Shown here: positions 17,930-26,486 of the stretch, one piece after another
How positions within the stretch are numbered: position 1 is the first letter of the stretch
Layout of the letters: every line of letters begins with the position of its first letter
Origin: Fen-1308 sp035319185
GTDB taxonomy: Bacteria; Nitrospirota; Thermodesulfovibrionia; Thermodesulfovibrionales; Dissulfurispiraceae
NCBI GenBank assembly: GCA_035319185.1
Contig: DATHDF010000074.1
Span: 62,001-126,000 of the forward strand
Direction of reading: 5' to 3'
DNA: 64,000 nt
The notes under the pieces: generated by a model
The model's input: only the letters and a program-made list of their open reading frames with translations
Database searches by the model: none
Told to the model about the DNA's origin: nothing
Program-made: the position numbers and the translations under genes

Positions 17930-19245
17930 TTAGAAGGACACCCCTTGAAGCATGGATAGCCAGGAAGCTCGGACTGTCCGGGGGCCCCTTGACCAAAGAC
18001 CTGATAGAATCGTATCAATTGCAAAAGCTGAGCGAGACAATCCTGTATGCGTCAATGAACAGTCCGTTTTATAAAAGTAAATTCAGCTGCATCAGGCACC
18101 GTGAAATACAATCTCTCGCCGACATTGCCGTCTTCCCGCTGACAACAGCTGCGGATATCGCTGAAAAAGGTTTGCAGTTCTTGTGCGTGTCGCAGGACGA
18201 GATCAGCCGGGTCGTGACTCTCGATACATCAGGCACGACGGGCAGCCCCAAGCGTCTGTATTTCACGCCTTCGGATCAGGAATTGACGACCGATTTCTTT
18301 AGGCATGGGATGTCCACGCTGGTCGAGGAAGGCGACCGAGTACTGATACTGCTGCCTGGAGAGCGTCCGGGGAGCGTAGGCGATCTGCTCTCAGTCGCCC
18401 TGAAGCGCTTCGGAGTCATTCCGGTGCCTCATGGTGTAGTCGGAGATATGGACAAAGCCCTTGAAGTCATCAGGTGCAAGGCGATCAATTCAATTGTCGG
18501 CATCCCGATCCAGGTGCTTGCCCTCGCAAGATATTCAGAGTATCAGGGCATGGATCTTCATCTGAAGAGCGTACTGTTAAGCACCGACAATCTTTCTTCG
18601 GCCATTGTTCGCGAACTGAAACGACTTTGGAGCTGTCGAGTTTTCGATCATTACGGCATGACCGAAATGGGGCTCGGAGGCGGTGTTGAGTGCGATGCCC
18701 ATGCCGGTTATCATATGCGCGAGGCGGATTTGTATCTGGAGATTGTAGACGATGATGGCAAACCGCTCCCTGACGGGCAATATGGCGAAGTGGTCTTTAC
18801 AACTCTGACGAGGCAGGGTATGCCGCTTATTCGCTACGGCACGGGTGATATCTCCCGGTTTATTCCGGAGAGGTGCAAATGTGGCGCCGTACTTCGACGG
18901 ATGGATAAGATGTCAGGAAGAAGGAATAGCAGGGTTTCGATCGGCGGTGATCGGCAAATCGGCCTGACTGAGCTGGATGAAGTTTTGTTTGACCTCCCGG
19001 GATTGATAGACTTCACAGTATCGATGGATATTTCGGCCAATACAAAGATAATGTATGTTAAGGCCTTAACGGTCTGTCCGGTTACCGAACAGATAATTTC
19101 CTCGGCCCTGGATAGAATTCAGACAATCCGGGATGCGCGAAGTAGCGGCACATTGAAGATTATTTTCGAAATTGAAAGATGCATTGGCTTATTGCCGCCG
19201 TTCACCGGAAAGAGAAGAATCTTGCTGGTTGGATCAAATGACTGA
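17914..19245 (+). CDS. PaaK-like AMP-dependent CoA ligase family protein (DVU_1553 family)
   Basis: A 443-residue adenylate-forming enzyme like phenylacetate-CoA ligase. The P-loop-like motif is TLDTSGTTGSPKRLYFT, the second adenylate motif DHYGMTEMGLGGG, and the RYGTGDISRF hinge follows. It would activate a carboxylate as acyl-AMP and perhaps transfer it to CoA. Set among molybdenum cofactor genes next to an aldehyde oxidoreductase, it could activate the acid made by Mop or act in cofactor chemistry; both are inference. It overlaps trsS by 16 bases and the phosphatase by 8. Confidence 0.8.
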   Translation: MEMSLIRRTPLEAWIARKLGLSGGPLTKDLIESYQLQKLSETILYASMNSPFYKSKFSCIRHREIQSLADIAVFPLTTAADIAEKGLQFLCVSQDEISRVVTLDTSGTTGSPKRLYFTPSDQELTTDFFRHGMSTLVEEGDRVLILLPGERPGSVGDLLSVALKRFGVIPVPHGVVGDMDKALEVIRCKAINSIVGIPIQVLALARYSEYQGMDLHLKSVLLSTDNLSSAIVRELKRLWSCRVFDHYGMTEMGLGGGVECDAHAGYHMREADLYLEIVDDDGKPLPDGQYGEVVFTTLTRQGMPLIRYGTGDISRFIPERCKCGAVLRRMDKMSGRRNSRVSIGGDRQIGLTELDEVLFDLPGLIDFTVSMDISANTKIMYVKALTVCPVTEQIISSALDRIQTIRDARSSGTLKIIFEIERCIGLLPPFTGKRRILLVGSND

Positions 19246-19849
19246 CCGTACGATTTACTTAGTCAGACATGGACGTATTCTGCTGCCGGACGATGAGAAG
19301 CGTTTTATAGGGCAGACTGATTTTCCATTGAATGAGGAAGGCGTCAGGCAGGCTGAAGCTCTGAAGAAGAAGCTGGCGGATGTCGTCATCACGTCGATCC
19401 ATACCAGCGATCTCAGACGCACAAAACAAACTGCGCAGATACTATCTGAGGGGAGAAGCATATCCGTCTTTGAATGGAAAGATTTAAGGGAGCTGAGCCT
19501 TGGCACCTGGGAGGGCCTCACCTTCGAAGAAATCAGACAGCGCTTCCCAGCTGAATTCGAGGCGCGCGGCAAAGATATTTTTAACTACCGTATCCCCGGA
19601 GGCGAGAGCTTCGCCGATTGCAGAACACGCGTCGTCGGGTCCTTTAATGACATATTAACAAAATCTGATGGGAACACTCTGATCGTCGGACACTCAGGCG
19701 TCAACCGCTTAATTCTTTGCCACGTGCTTGGAATGCCCTCAGCCAAGCTATTCAGTATCAACCAGGACTACGGCTGCCTCAATATTATTGAAAACCGGGA
19801 TAACTGCTTCCGGGTCAGGGCCATAAACATTACTGATGCGCTGCGATAA
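19238..19849 (+). CDS. histidine phosphatase family protein (CobC-like)
   Basis: A 203-residue member of the phosphoglycerate-mutase-like histidine phosphatases. The catalytic YLVRHGR motif is at the N-terminus and the second catalytic His is in LIVGHSGVNR. ELSLGTWEGLTFEEI is the usual middle motif, as in alpha-ribazole phosphatase. An upstream frame starts at 19172, but the ATG at 19238 matches the family N-terminus and overlaps the ligase stop by 8 bases. The phosphorylated substrate is unknown. It is the ninth gene in the maturation string. Confidence 0.85.
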   Translation: MTDRTIYLVRHGRILLPDDEKRFIGQTDFPLNEEGVRQAEALKKKLADVVITSIHTSDLRRTKQTAQILSEGRSISVFEWKDLRELSLGTWEGLTFEEIRQRFPAEFEARGKDIFNYRIPGGESFADCRTRVVGSFNDILTKSDGNTLIVGHSGVNRLILCHVLGMPSAKLFSINQDYGCLNIIENRDNCFRVRAINITDALR

Positions 19850-20321
19850 ACATTCGATAAGTTGCATCGTTATACTCGTCTCGCTCTGCATGGCGGTTAG
19901 CTCCGTAGCTGTCTTTGGCCAGCAGCCGGCTGAATTGCCTGATCCCAATGCAGACTTCAGGGATCAGCAAAGAGAGATAAATGCGAAGCTTCTTGATTAT
20001 ACGGACAGGCAGATGAAATTGCTGAATTCGATGAAGGATTATTTAGGCAGAGAGCAGTATGATTCAGCCCTGGAATATGCCCCGGATTTTCCTCCTCTGC
20101 AGCCCCAGATACGGAGATTCAGGGGGGATGACGAGTTCAATTATTCGCGTGCCGGACTGGACACCCTCAAGCTCAGGATAATGGAGGCAGAATCTCGGAA
20201 AAAAACGCTGAGGGACCGGGTCATTGGATATAACAGTCAGCTGCCGGCGTGGTGGAACAGTGAAGAAGAGGACTTCCTCGAAAAGAGGAGGCGGGCTTTC
20301 CTGTCCGGACTTAAAAGATGA
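19836..20321 (+). CDS. hypothetical secreted protein
   Basis: A 161-residue protein I do not recognise. The N-terminus is a classic signal peptide: a charged start (MRCDKH), a hydrophobic core SCIVILVSLCMAVSSVAVFG, and likely cleavage before QQPAELP. The mature part is polar, rich in Arg, Glu and Gln, with helical stretches that could form a coiled coil (about residues 40-70 and 105-130). It ends in WWNSEEEDFLEKRRRAFL. It overlaps the phosphatase gene by 14 bases, so it is the last gene of the maturation operon even though its product is exported. Confidence 0.7.
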   Translation: MRCDKHSISCIVILVSLCMAVSSVAVFGQQPAELPDPNADFRDQQREINAKLLDYTDRQMKLLNSMKDYLGREQYDSALEYAPDFPPLQPQIRRFRGDDEFNYSRAGLDTLKLRIMEAESRKKTLRDRVIGYNSQLPAWWNSEEEDFLEKRRRAFLSGLKR

Positions 20322-20348
20322 TCAGCAATCTATCTCTTTAAACAGCGC

Positions 20349-20504
20349 TTACCGCTGTTCATGACTCGGCAGCAGAATCGCCAATACGCTTCCGATCAGC
20401 ATTATCCCGGCTGACATATAATATGCAGATATGGCCCCTGCCGGATATTGCAGATTGCTAACATTGACTGCGGCCCATGCCAGACCGTCTATATAATCGA
20501 TCAT
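20349..20504 (-). CDS. small 51-aa membrane protein
   Basis: A short reading frame on the minus strand with a strong Shine-Dalgarno (GGGAGAGGGG) ending 2 bases before its ATG. The product starts MIDYIDGLAWAAVNVSNLQ and has one likely membrane helix, ISAYYMSAGIMLIGSVLAIL, then ends PSHEQR. No family is recognised. It occupies an otherwise empty 343-base gap between two operons. A perfect FNR-type palindrome lies 36-49 bases upstream. The good ribosome site and single helix make it more credible than chance, but conservation has not been checked. Confidence 0.6.
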   Translation of the reverse strand: MIDYIDGLAWAAVNVSNLQYPAGAISAYYMSAGIMLIGSVLAILLPSHEQR

Positions 20505-20539
20505 AACCCCTCTCCCATCTTCGCGTTGCTATTTCTTGC

Positions 20540-20553
20540 TTGATATTAATCAA
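20540..20553. promoter_or_regulatory. perfect FNR/CRP-family palindrome
   Basis: TTGATATTAATCAA is an exact TTGAT-N4-ATCAA dyad, the consensus site for FNR-type oxygen or redox regulators. It is 36 bases upstream of the small membrane-protein ATG. If the site were at the usual -41.5 the transcript would start almost at the ATG. The site may therefore repress, or the message may have almost no leader. Confidence 0.55.
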
Positions 20554-20664
20554 ATGTCGTGCCACGCTTTATTGGGGCGTATATCAATGACATGTGGAGC
20601 AGATCCGCCTGCTTATACCTCTTTTTTGTCTATTTTATTACAATTTTGTTAGAGTTTCCTGCAT

Positions 20665-21555
20665 TCACCGCACGGCTGTCCGGACTGCCTTTTGAAGTCC
20701 ATCTATAATATCACGCCATGGACTCGCAAGCTCTCCAGTCGGGTCTGTTTCATATCGCAAGCGGGGTTTTATAATTACCACGTCGTCAAAAGTATAGGTC
20801 TTTCCTTCCCGGTCCTGTCGCGACAGCACGCTAAAAACCATGCTGTCGGCACTAAGGATCGGCCCTGTTCCCTCGGCGTCAAGCAAAACAATATCTTTTC
20901 CTTTGATACGTATGTCCAGCACCGATGTCTTTAAATTGACCTTGCCTTCGGCAGAGAGCCCGCCGGAAATGATCCTGCCTTCAGAAACCGCTGACATATC
21001 TAACCTCGATGATGCATCGGCAAATGGATAAGTCAGATTGTCCATCTTAAGGTTAAGGCCCCTGATATCTATGCTGTTCCGATTCGCCGGCATGCGCTCA
21101 TCTCTCATATGCAGCTCGCCGTCCTTAATTGCGAGCGCCGAAATCTCGAAGAGAGGCGCGGCATTTTTTTCACTATCCCCATCTTTACCCTGGCCCGTCA
21201 CAAAGGGTAGTTGCAGTTTTCCGTCTTTGTCGATCACAACGATGATATACGGCCTTTCAATAGTTATGCCGGAAACCGAATAATGTCTTTTGACAAAACC
21301 CAAAAGGTCAGCCGAAACATGCAAATGGTCTGCGTGAAAAACCTCCTTTCCATCCCTCGCGTAAGCCACCCCATAAGCATCTGCACTGCCCCGATTGAGC
21401 ACGATGCGTTCGACGCGAAAATCCTTTCCGAGGAACCTTTCGAGCTGGGACTTGAGGATCTCGTCAGCATTTCTGATGACGATGTAGAGCGCGACACAGA
21501 TGAGAAGGGTAATGATAGAAAAGCAGATTAAGATGCGTTTTCCGAAAGTGGTCAT
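20665..21555 (-). CDS. AsmA/DUF748-like membrane-anchored protein
   Basis: A 296-residue protein with an N-terminal membrane helix (ILICFSIITLLICVALYIVI). The rest is beta-rich and predicted periplasmic, including the repeat-like ITIERPYIIVVIDKDGKLQLP and LRLDMSA-type strands seen in AsmA and DUF748 proteins. Those families have been linked to lipid transport between membranes. It lies 83 bases downstream of the putative ceramide synthase gene in the same direction, so a role in handling that lipid is possible but only inferred. Confidence 0.65.
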   Translation of the reverse strand: MTTFGKRILICFSIITLLICVALYIVIRNADEILKSQLERFLGKDFRVERIVLNRGSADAYGVAYARDGKEVFHADHLHVSADLLGFVKRHYSVSGITIERPYIIVVIDKDGKLQLPFVTGQGKDGDSEKNAAPLFEISALAIKDGELHMRDERMPANRNSIDIRGLNLKMDNLTYPFADASSRLDMSAVSEGRIISGGLSAEGKVNLKTSVLDIRIKGKDIVLLDAEGTGPILSADSMVFSVLSRQDREGKTYTFDDVVIIKPRLRYETDPTGELASPWRDIIDGLQKAVRTAVR

Positions 21556-21638
21556 GCTTTAGTATATAGTAACACGATGCCTTAAGACGCTTTGATACCT
21601 AAAGGCATTACGGAGTTCGATACAGTCTGCAATCCGCC

Positions 21639-22784
21639 CTACGCTATTGGCTTTTCGTAGATCCGGTACTTCTTGTACAACCTTCCCCCGATCATCTCAA
21701 TTAGACGTATAACGTTCAGGTTGTCTTCGAGTATCCATGAAAATTCCACGCGTTTATACCTGCCGCGTCTGACTCCCTTGAATGCCTCCCTGAACATTAT
21801 TCCATCGACGCCTTTGTTACGATACTCAGGCTTGCTGCCAAGCAGCAACATTCGCAGATCGGGGATCTTCCTCGAGTAATAAAAAGCCTTTGCGAGCGTC
21901 ACGGGGTTCAGCTTCCCATGCATCCTTCTGAGCACGAAATTGAAATCAGGGAGCATTCCCAGAAAACCTACTGCTTCGCCATCCTTCTCGGCTACGATCG
22001 TCATATCCGATACTACCAGCGGTTTCAGGCGCTTCGCGCCATACGACAGCTCGGCCTCCGACATTGGAATGAAGCCCCAGTTGTGTTCCCAGGCCGCGTT
22101 ATAGACCTCCCTGAAGCCGCGCATGGCGTCCATGAAATATTCCTTTGTGACCTGCCTCGCGGTTATGCCCTTCTTGTCGGCAATAGCTGCCACCCGCAAT
22201 ATCTTTTCCGGAAGTTCCTCTTCCACATGGTAGATGTATGCGAACAGGTCTTTAACTTTGGCAAGACCGTATTCGCTCATAAGATCGTTATAATACGGCG
22301 GATTGTAAGGCGTCATGAGCATCGGCGGCTCTTCGAATCCTTCCAACAGGAACCCGCACTCCTCATTGGTCGAGAAATTCATCGGCCCGCGCATTATTGT
22401 CATGCCGGCTGCCCTCAACCGGTCGCAAACCGTGTCCAGAAGCGCCTTCGCAACAGTAGGATCATTGAAACATTCGAAAAAACCGAAGAAACCTGTGTTT
22501 TCATTATGAATTTTTATATGCAGGTGATTGACGATTGACGCAATCCGCCCGACAATCCTGCCCTTTCGCAAGGCCAGAAAAAACTCTACATCTGCTTCGT
22601 CAAAAAAAGGGTTCTTCTGAGAAAAGTGGACTTTAAGATCGTGGGTCAGCTGCGGGCAATAAAGCGGATCGCTGCTATAAAGCGAGAGCGGAAATTTTAT
22701 GAAGCCTGAAAGATCCCGGCGGTTTTCAACCCTGACTATATCGATTCCCGCCGGAGGAGACGCAGTCACAATGCCCCCTTGCAA
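21639..22784 (-). CDS. GNAT-fold acyltransferase, candidate bacterial ceramide synthase (bCerS-like)
   Basis: A 381-residue protein with a GNAT-type acyl-CoA binding segment near the C-terminus (LLLGSKPEYRNKGVDGIMF) and a conserved N-terminal half including RGPMNFSTNEECGFLLEG and PYNPPYYNDL. GNAT proteins usually act on small molecules, but a large-GNAT subgroup has been shown in Caulobacter to acylate the sphingoid base and so act as ceramide synthase. Here the gene follows a serine palmitoyltransferase and an epimerase-type reductase, which is the expected gene set. The function is inferred from context. The ATG is 5 bases after the spt stop. Confidence 0.65.
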   Translation of the reverse strand: MQGGIVTASPPAGIDIVRVENRRDLSGFIKFPLSLYSSDPLYCPQLTHDLKVHFSQKNPFFDEADVEFFLALRKGRIVGRIASIVNHLHIKIHNENTGFFGFFECFNDPTVAKALLDTVCDRLRAAGMTIMRGPMNFSTNEECGFLLEGFEEPPMLMTPYNPPYYNDLMSEYGLAKVKDLFAYIYHVEEELPEKILRVAAIADKKGITARQVTKEYFMDAMRGFREVYNAAWEHNWGFIPMSEAELSYGAKRLKPLVVSDMTIVAEKDGEAVGFLGMLPDFNFVLRRMHGKLNPVTLAKAFYYSRKIPDLRMLLLGSKPEYRNKGVDGIMFREAFKGVRRGRYKRVEFSWILEDNLNVIRLIEMIGGRLYKKYRIYEKPIA

Positions 22785-22789
22785 TGCAA

Positions 22790-23980
22790 TCAGATGATTC
22801 CCATGGCCCTGCCCACCTTCCTGAAGGCCTCCAGTACTTTGTCCAGATGTTCATCAGTATGCGTCGCCATATAACTGGTTCTTATCAAGGCCTTCCCCGG
22901 GGGAACAGCCGGTGAAACCGCCACATTGGCAAATACACCCTCTTCCTGAAGGACCATCGCCATCTTGAAGGCGGTTTCATCAGCCCCCACTATTATCGGG
23001 ATAATCGGCGTTTCGCTCGGTCCAACCTGGAATCCTAAGTCTTTAAAGCCCTGCAGCATTCTATGCGTATTGGTCCAAAGTCGTGCGATCCTTTCGGGCT
23101 CGCTGTCAATTATATCAAGCGCAGCGCTGACAGCAGCAACTGAGGCGGGCGGCGGGCTCGCGCTGAATATCAGAGCCCTCGCCATATGCTTGATGTAATG
23201 GATCACGTCATCGTCGCCGGCGATGAATCCGCCGATAGAGGCCAATGATTTACTGTATGTTCCCATCACGAGATCGACCTCGCTTTCGAGGCCGAAATAC
23301 TCTGCAGTCCCCCTGCCGGTCTTCCCCAGAACGCCTATGCCGTGGGCGTCGTCAACCATGAGGCGTGCTCCATATTTCTTTGCGATCTTCACAACTGCCG
23401 GAAGGTCGATGATATCTCCCTCCATGCTGAAGACGCCGTCGACAACGATAAGCTTCCCTCTTCCGTTGTTGTCATTGAGCACCCTTTCGAGGTCCGCCAT
23501 ATCGTTGTGCCTGAATCTCCTGACCTCGCCATAGGAGAGCTTGCAGCCGTCCACTATGCTGGCGTGGTCCATCTTATCGATGATAACCACATCATCTTTC
23601 CCGACGATCGCGGAAATAACGCCGAGATTCACCTGAAACCCGGTTGAAAAAATCAGAGCAGCGTCCCTCTTCATGAATCCGGCAAGTTTTTCTTCCAACC
23701 GGACATGGATATCAAGAGTGCCGTTTAGAAAACGCGAGCCGGCGCAGCCTGAACCATATTTTTTCACGGCTTCAATGGCAGCCTCTTTTACCTTCGGATG
23801 ATTCGTCAGTCCGAGATAATTGTTCGAACCGACCATTATCATTTTCTTGCCGTTCAGAACGACTTCCGGATCCTGAGCGCTCTCGATCATCCTGAAAAAT
23901 GGATATATGCCGGCGTGCTGAAGCTCCCGGGCAATGGTAAACTTATAACATTTTTCGAATATGTCTGTTTTTTCGGTCAT
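22790..23980 (-). CDS. spt: serine palmitoyltransferase-like alpha-oxoamine synthase
   Basis: A 396-residue PLP enzyme of the alpha-oxoamine synthase family. The PLP Lys is K244 in TYSKSLASIGG, preceded by DDAHGIG (residues 210-216) and FSTGFQVNLG. The N-terminal YPFFRMIESAQD and VGSNNYLGLTNHPKVKEAA stretches resemble bacterial serine palmitoyltransferases more than BioF or 2-amino-3-ketobutyrate ligase. It would condense serine with palmitoyl-CoA to 3-ketosphinganine. The ATGA overlap with the upstream epimerase gene and the downstream GNAT gene support the sphingolipid reading. Confidence 0.78.
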   Translation of the reverse strand: MTEKTDIFEKCYKFTIARELQHAGIYPFFRMIESAQDPEVVLNGKKMIMVGSNNYLGLTNHPKVKEAAIEAVKKYGSGCAGSRFLNGTLDIHVRLEEKLAGFMKRDAALIFSTGFQVNLGVISAIVGKDDVVIIDKMDHASIVDGCKLSYGEVRRFRHNDMADLERVLNDNNGRGKLIVVDGVFSMEGDIIDLPAVVKIAKKYGARLMVDDAHGIGVLGKTGRGTAEYFGLESEVDLVMGTYSKSLASIGGFIAGDDDVIHYIKHMARALIFSASPPPASVAAVSAALDIIDSEPERIARLWTNTHRMLQGFKDLGFQVGPSETPIIPIIVGADETAFKMAMVLQEEGVFANVAVSPAVPPGKALIRTSYMATHTDEHLDKVLEAFRKVGRAMGII

Positions 23981-24936
23981 AGCCAGCTATGGATCCTGTA
24001 CCAATCGGCAGTCCACTTAGCTCCTTCCTTTATTTTCACCCTGGGAGAGAATCCCAGTCTCTCCCTCGCCTTGGTCGAATCACAAGTCCAGAAGGGATGC
24101 CTGATCTCTCTCATCTTGTCGGGATTGATTATGCTGAACCCCGGCATCTTCTCAGCCAACGCCCCGAATAGCGGCATCACGAATTTCGGAATGCCCAGCC
24201 TGATCGGGCTGCACTGAAGGGCCTGTGAGATGGCTGCAATAAGATCGTCCGACGAATAAATGCCTCCGTCGGACATGAAAAAAATCTCGCCTTCGCCTTC
24301 TTCCTTCAGCGCAGAGAGTATTATACCATGCACAAGGTCATCGACGTACAAGAACGAATAGTATGATCTTCCCCAGTAAGGAACCAAACCCATCTTGACC
24401 ATCTTGTAGATCACGAGCAGGTCCCTGTCGCGGGGGCCATATACGGCAGGCGGTCTGACAATCGTAAACGGCATTTTCCCGGTTTGCCTAAGGACCGCCT
24501 TTTCCCCGCCGAGCTTCGTCCGCCCATAAACTGAGACGGGTTGCGGCTCGCAGTCCTCTATGAGCGGCTTGCCCTGACAGCAGGGACCTGCGGCCGCCAG
24601 GCTGCTGACATAGATAAAGCGTTTCAGTCCAGGATTGTTTCTTAACGCAGCCTGCACGATATTCTCCGTGCCCGTTTCATTGACGCGAACGGCTTGATCT
24701 TCAGAAAGAAATTTAGTCAGGCCTGCCAGATGAAAAATGTAATCGAAACCCTGAACTCCTGACAGCGATGCGGGATCAGTGCAATCGCCCTTCAGAAAAG
24801 ATACATTGAGTCCCTCAAGGTATCTTATATTTGACGTCAGCCGTGTCAGGCAGGTTACATCAAAACCTTCGCGGATAAGGGCCTCGACAAGATGGCCTCC
24901 GATAAAGCCTGTAGCTCCGGTAACAAGGGCTCTCAT
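23977..24936 (-). CDS. NAD(P)-dependent epimerase/reductase, candidate ceramide reductase (CerR-like)
   Basis: A 319-residue extended SDR. The Rossmann motif VTGATGFIGGHLVEAL opens the protein. The active-site pair is near YGRTKLGGEKAV (Tyr and Lys), preceded by IYVSSLAAAG, and PPAVYGPRDRD is the usual SDR substrate motif. In Caulobacter an enzyme annotated as an NAD-dependent epimerase reduces 3-ketoceramide. Its coupling to spt by ATGA makes that role likely here, though the SDR fold alone cannot prove it. It is the first gene of the three-gene string and follows the nfeD gene by 68 bases. Confidence 0.7.
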   Translation of the reverse strand: MRALVTGATGFIGGHLVEALIREGFDVTCLTRLTSNIRYLEGLNVSFLKGDCTDPASLSGVQGFDYIFHLAGLTKFLSEDQAVRVNETGTENIVQAALRNNPGLKRFIYVSSLAAAGPCCQGKPLIEDCEPQPVSVYGRTKLGGEKAVLRQTGKMPFTIVRPPAVYGPRDRDLLVIYKMVKMGLVPYWGRSYYSFLYVDDLVHGIILSALKEEGEGEIFFMSDGGIYSSDDLIAAISQALQCSPIRLGIPKFVMPLFGALAEKMPGFSIINPDKMREIRHPFWTCDSTKARERLGFSPRVKIKEGAKWTADWYRIHSWL

Positions 24937-25004
24937 TGTCCTTATAATTCTAAGGAAAGCCGCTTTCTTTTTTCAAGAAAATGAAGCCGCGCAGCCGTCA
25001 CGGA

Positions 25005-26321
25005 CTACTTCCTTCTAACCTTCAGTTTCAGCCCTTCTACGGCCTCGACCACGATAGTGGAATCCCTGGTAATACGCTCTTCAGAAGACGCGGACCAAAT
25101 CTCTCCATGTACCTGGACCATGCCTCCGCCAGGCCCGACTTCAGACTTCGACAACCCTTCCATCCCCACAAGCGCTTCTCCGCCGGTAGCATGCTTTCTC
25201 TTGTGAGCTTTATAGGCCAGACCAAAGGTAAAGACAAAAAATAGCGCTGTAATTATAGAGGCGGGCAGGATAATCGCGAGCGATACCCTGAGAAAAGGCA
25301 AAGGGGAATCGAACAGCATCAACGAGCCGAGCGTGATTGAAACTACGCCTCCTACAGTAAGCAGTCCGTAAGAAGCGATCTTGACCTCGAGGAGAAATAG
25401 GATAATGCCGATGATGATCAGGAGCAGGCCGGCGTAGTTCACCGGAAGCGTCTGAAAGGCGTAAAACGCGAGCACAAGAGATATCGACCCGATAATGCCC
25501 GGTGCGAGCGATCCCGGATTGGTAAGTTCGAAGAAAAGCCCGTAAAAACCAAGCAGCATAAGGATGTACGCAAAGCTTGGATCGGTGATCAGGTTAAGGA
25601 TCCTGAGCCTGAGGCCCATCTGCTCTTTCACTAATTTGACACCGGCAGTCTTCAGCTTCACATCAGCTCCGGCGATCTTTACATTTCTGCCGTCAATCTC
25701 TTTCAGAAGCGCATCGGCGTCATTTGCGACCAGGTCTATCACGTGCATCTTCAGGGCCTCCACTTCGGTAATCGATACGCTTTTCCTGACCGCGTTTTCG
25801 GCCCACTCCACATTTCGACCTCGCTGCTCGGCTATCGATTTTATATAGGCCGTTGCGTCATTGGTCGCCTTTTCAGACATAACCTTGTCCATTTTTTCGC
25901 CTACCGATACCGGATGAGCGGCGCCAATATTCGTCCCCGGCGCCATTGCCGCCACATGCGCCGACAGCGTTATAAAAACGCCGGCAGATGCCGCACGTGC
26001 GCCCGAAGGCGCAACATACACAATAATCGGAACATGGCTCGACATGATATCTTTTACTATAGTGCGCATGGACGTATCGAGCCCGCCGGGGGTGTCGAGT
26101 TCTATCAACAGCGCGCCTGCTTTTTCGGAGGAAGCCCTTTCGACCGACCTGTGGATGAATTCTGCGGCAACAGGATTGATGACGCCGCTGACGGTAATTG
26201 CGTATATATCTCCGTTATGCAGTTGCGGCCCCTCTGCATTGCATCCTGCAGCTGCAATCATGCCGACAAGAACGGCTGTTACGAGCAATCGCAGGGCTTC
26301 ATTTCTGTATTCAAGTCGCAT
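25005..26321 (-). CDS. nfeD: NfeD-family membrane-bound serine protease (STOPP/ClpP class)
   Basis: A 438-residue protein. An N-terminal signal or anchor helix (LLVTAVLVGMIAAAGC, with a possible lipobox Cys) is followed by a ClpP-like protease domain with ELDTPGGLDTSM, the serine region APSGARAASAGVFI and the Lys region TAYIKSIAEQRG. Four or more membrane helices follow (ILMLLGFYGLFF and later), and an OB-fold NfeD domain forms the C-terminus. NfeD proteases cleave stomatin-like proteins and affect membrane quality. No stomatin gene is adjacent here. It lies upstream of the sphingolipid genes in the same direction. Confidence 0.9.
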   Translation of the reverse strand: MRLEYRNEALRLLVTAVLVGMIAAAGCNAEGPQLHNGDIYAITVSGVINPVAAEFIHRSVERASSEKAGALLIELDTPGGLDTSMRTIVKDIMSSHVPIIVYVAPSGARAASAGVFITLSAHVAAMAPGTNIGAAHPVSVGEKMDKVMSEKATNDATAYIKSIAEQRGRNVEWAENAVRKSVSITEVEALKMHVIDLVANDADALLKEIDGRNVKIAGADVKLKTAGVKLVKEQMGLRLRILNLITDPSFAYILMLLGFYGLFFELTNPGSLAPGIIGSISLVLAFYAFQTLPVNYAGLLLIIIGIILFLLEVKIASYGLLTVGGVVSITLGSLMLFDSPLPFLRVSLAIILPASIITALFFVFTFGLAYKAHKRKHATGGEALVGMEGLSKSEVGPGGGMVQVHGEIWSASSEERITRDSTIVVEAVEGLKLKVRRK

Positions 26322-26432
26322 GAATCATTATACCACCAAACGTCCATCCGCAAGGGTCGCCAGACCTTGAACGCCTTAAGGATTCACTAGGCCGTACGAT
26401 TCGGATAAAATAAATAATATGCAGATGTATTG

Positions 26433-26438
26433 TATAAT
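26433..26438 (+). promoter_or_regulatory. candidate -10 element upstream of ilvC
   Basis: TATAAT sits about 50 bases before the ilvC ATG, in an A/T-rich stretch, preceded directly by TG. I see no good -35 hexamer at 16-18 bases, so this is a weak call. Confidence 0.35.
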
Positions 26439-26486
26439 ATAAGGCATTTGTCCTTTGGACTACAGCAAACAATGGAGGTATTTGAG

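Noticed and set aside
20549..20564. A sigma-54-like site on the minus strand before the small membrane protein
   Set aside because: The -24 half TGGCACG is good, but the -12 half has GA instead of GC, and it overlaps the FNR-type dyad.
22790..23980. BioF or 2-amino-3-ketobutyrate CoA ligase as the function of the oxoamine synthase
   Set aside because: No biotin genes or threonine dehydrogenase are nearby, and the N-terminal motifs and partner genes fit serine palmitoyltransferase better.
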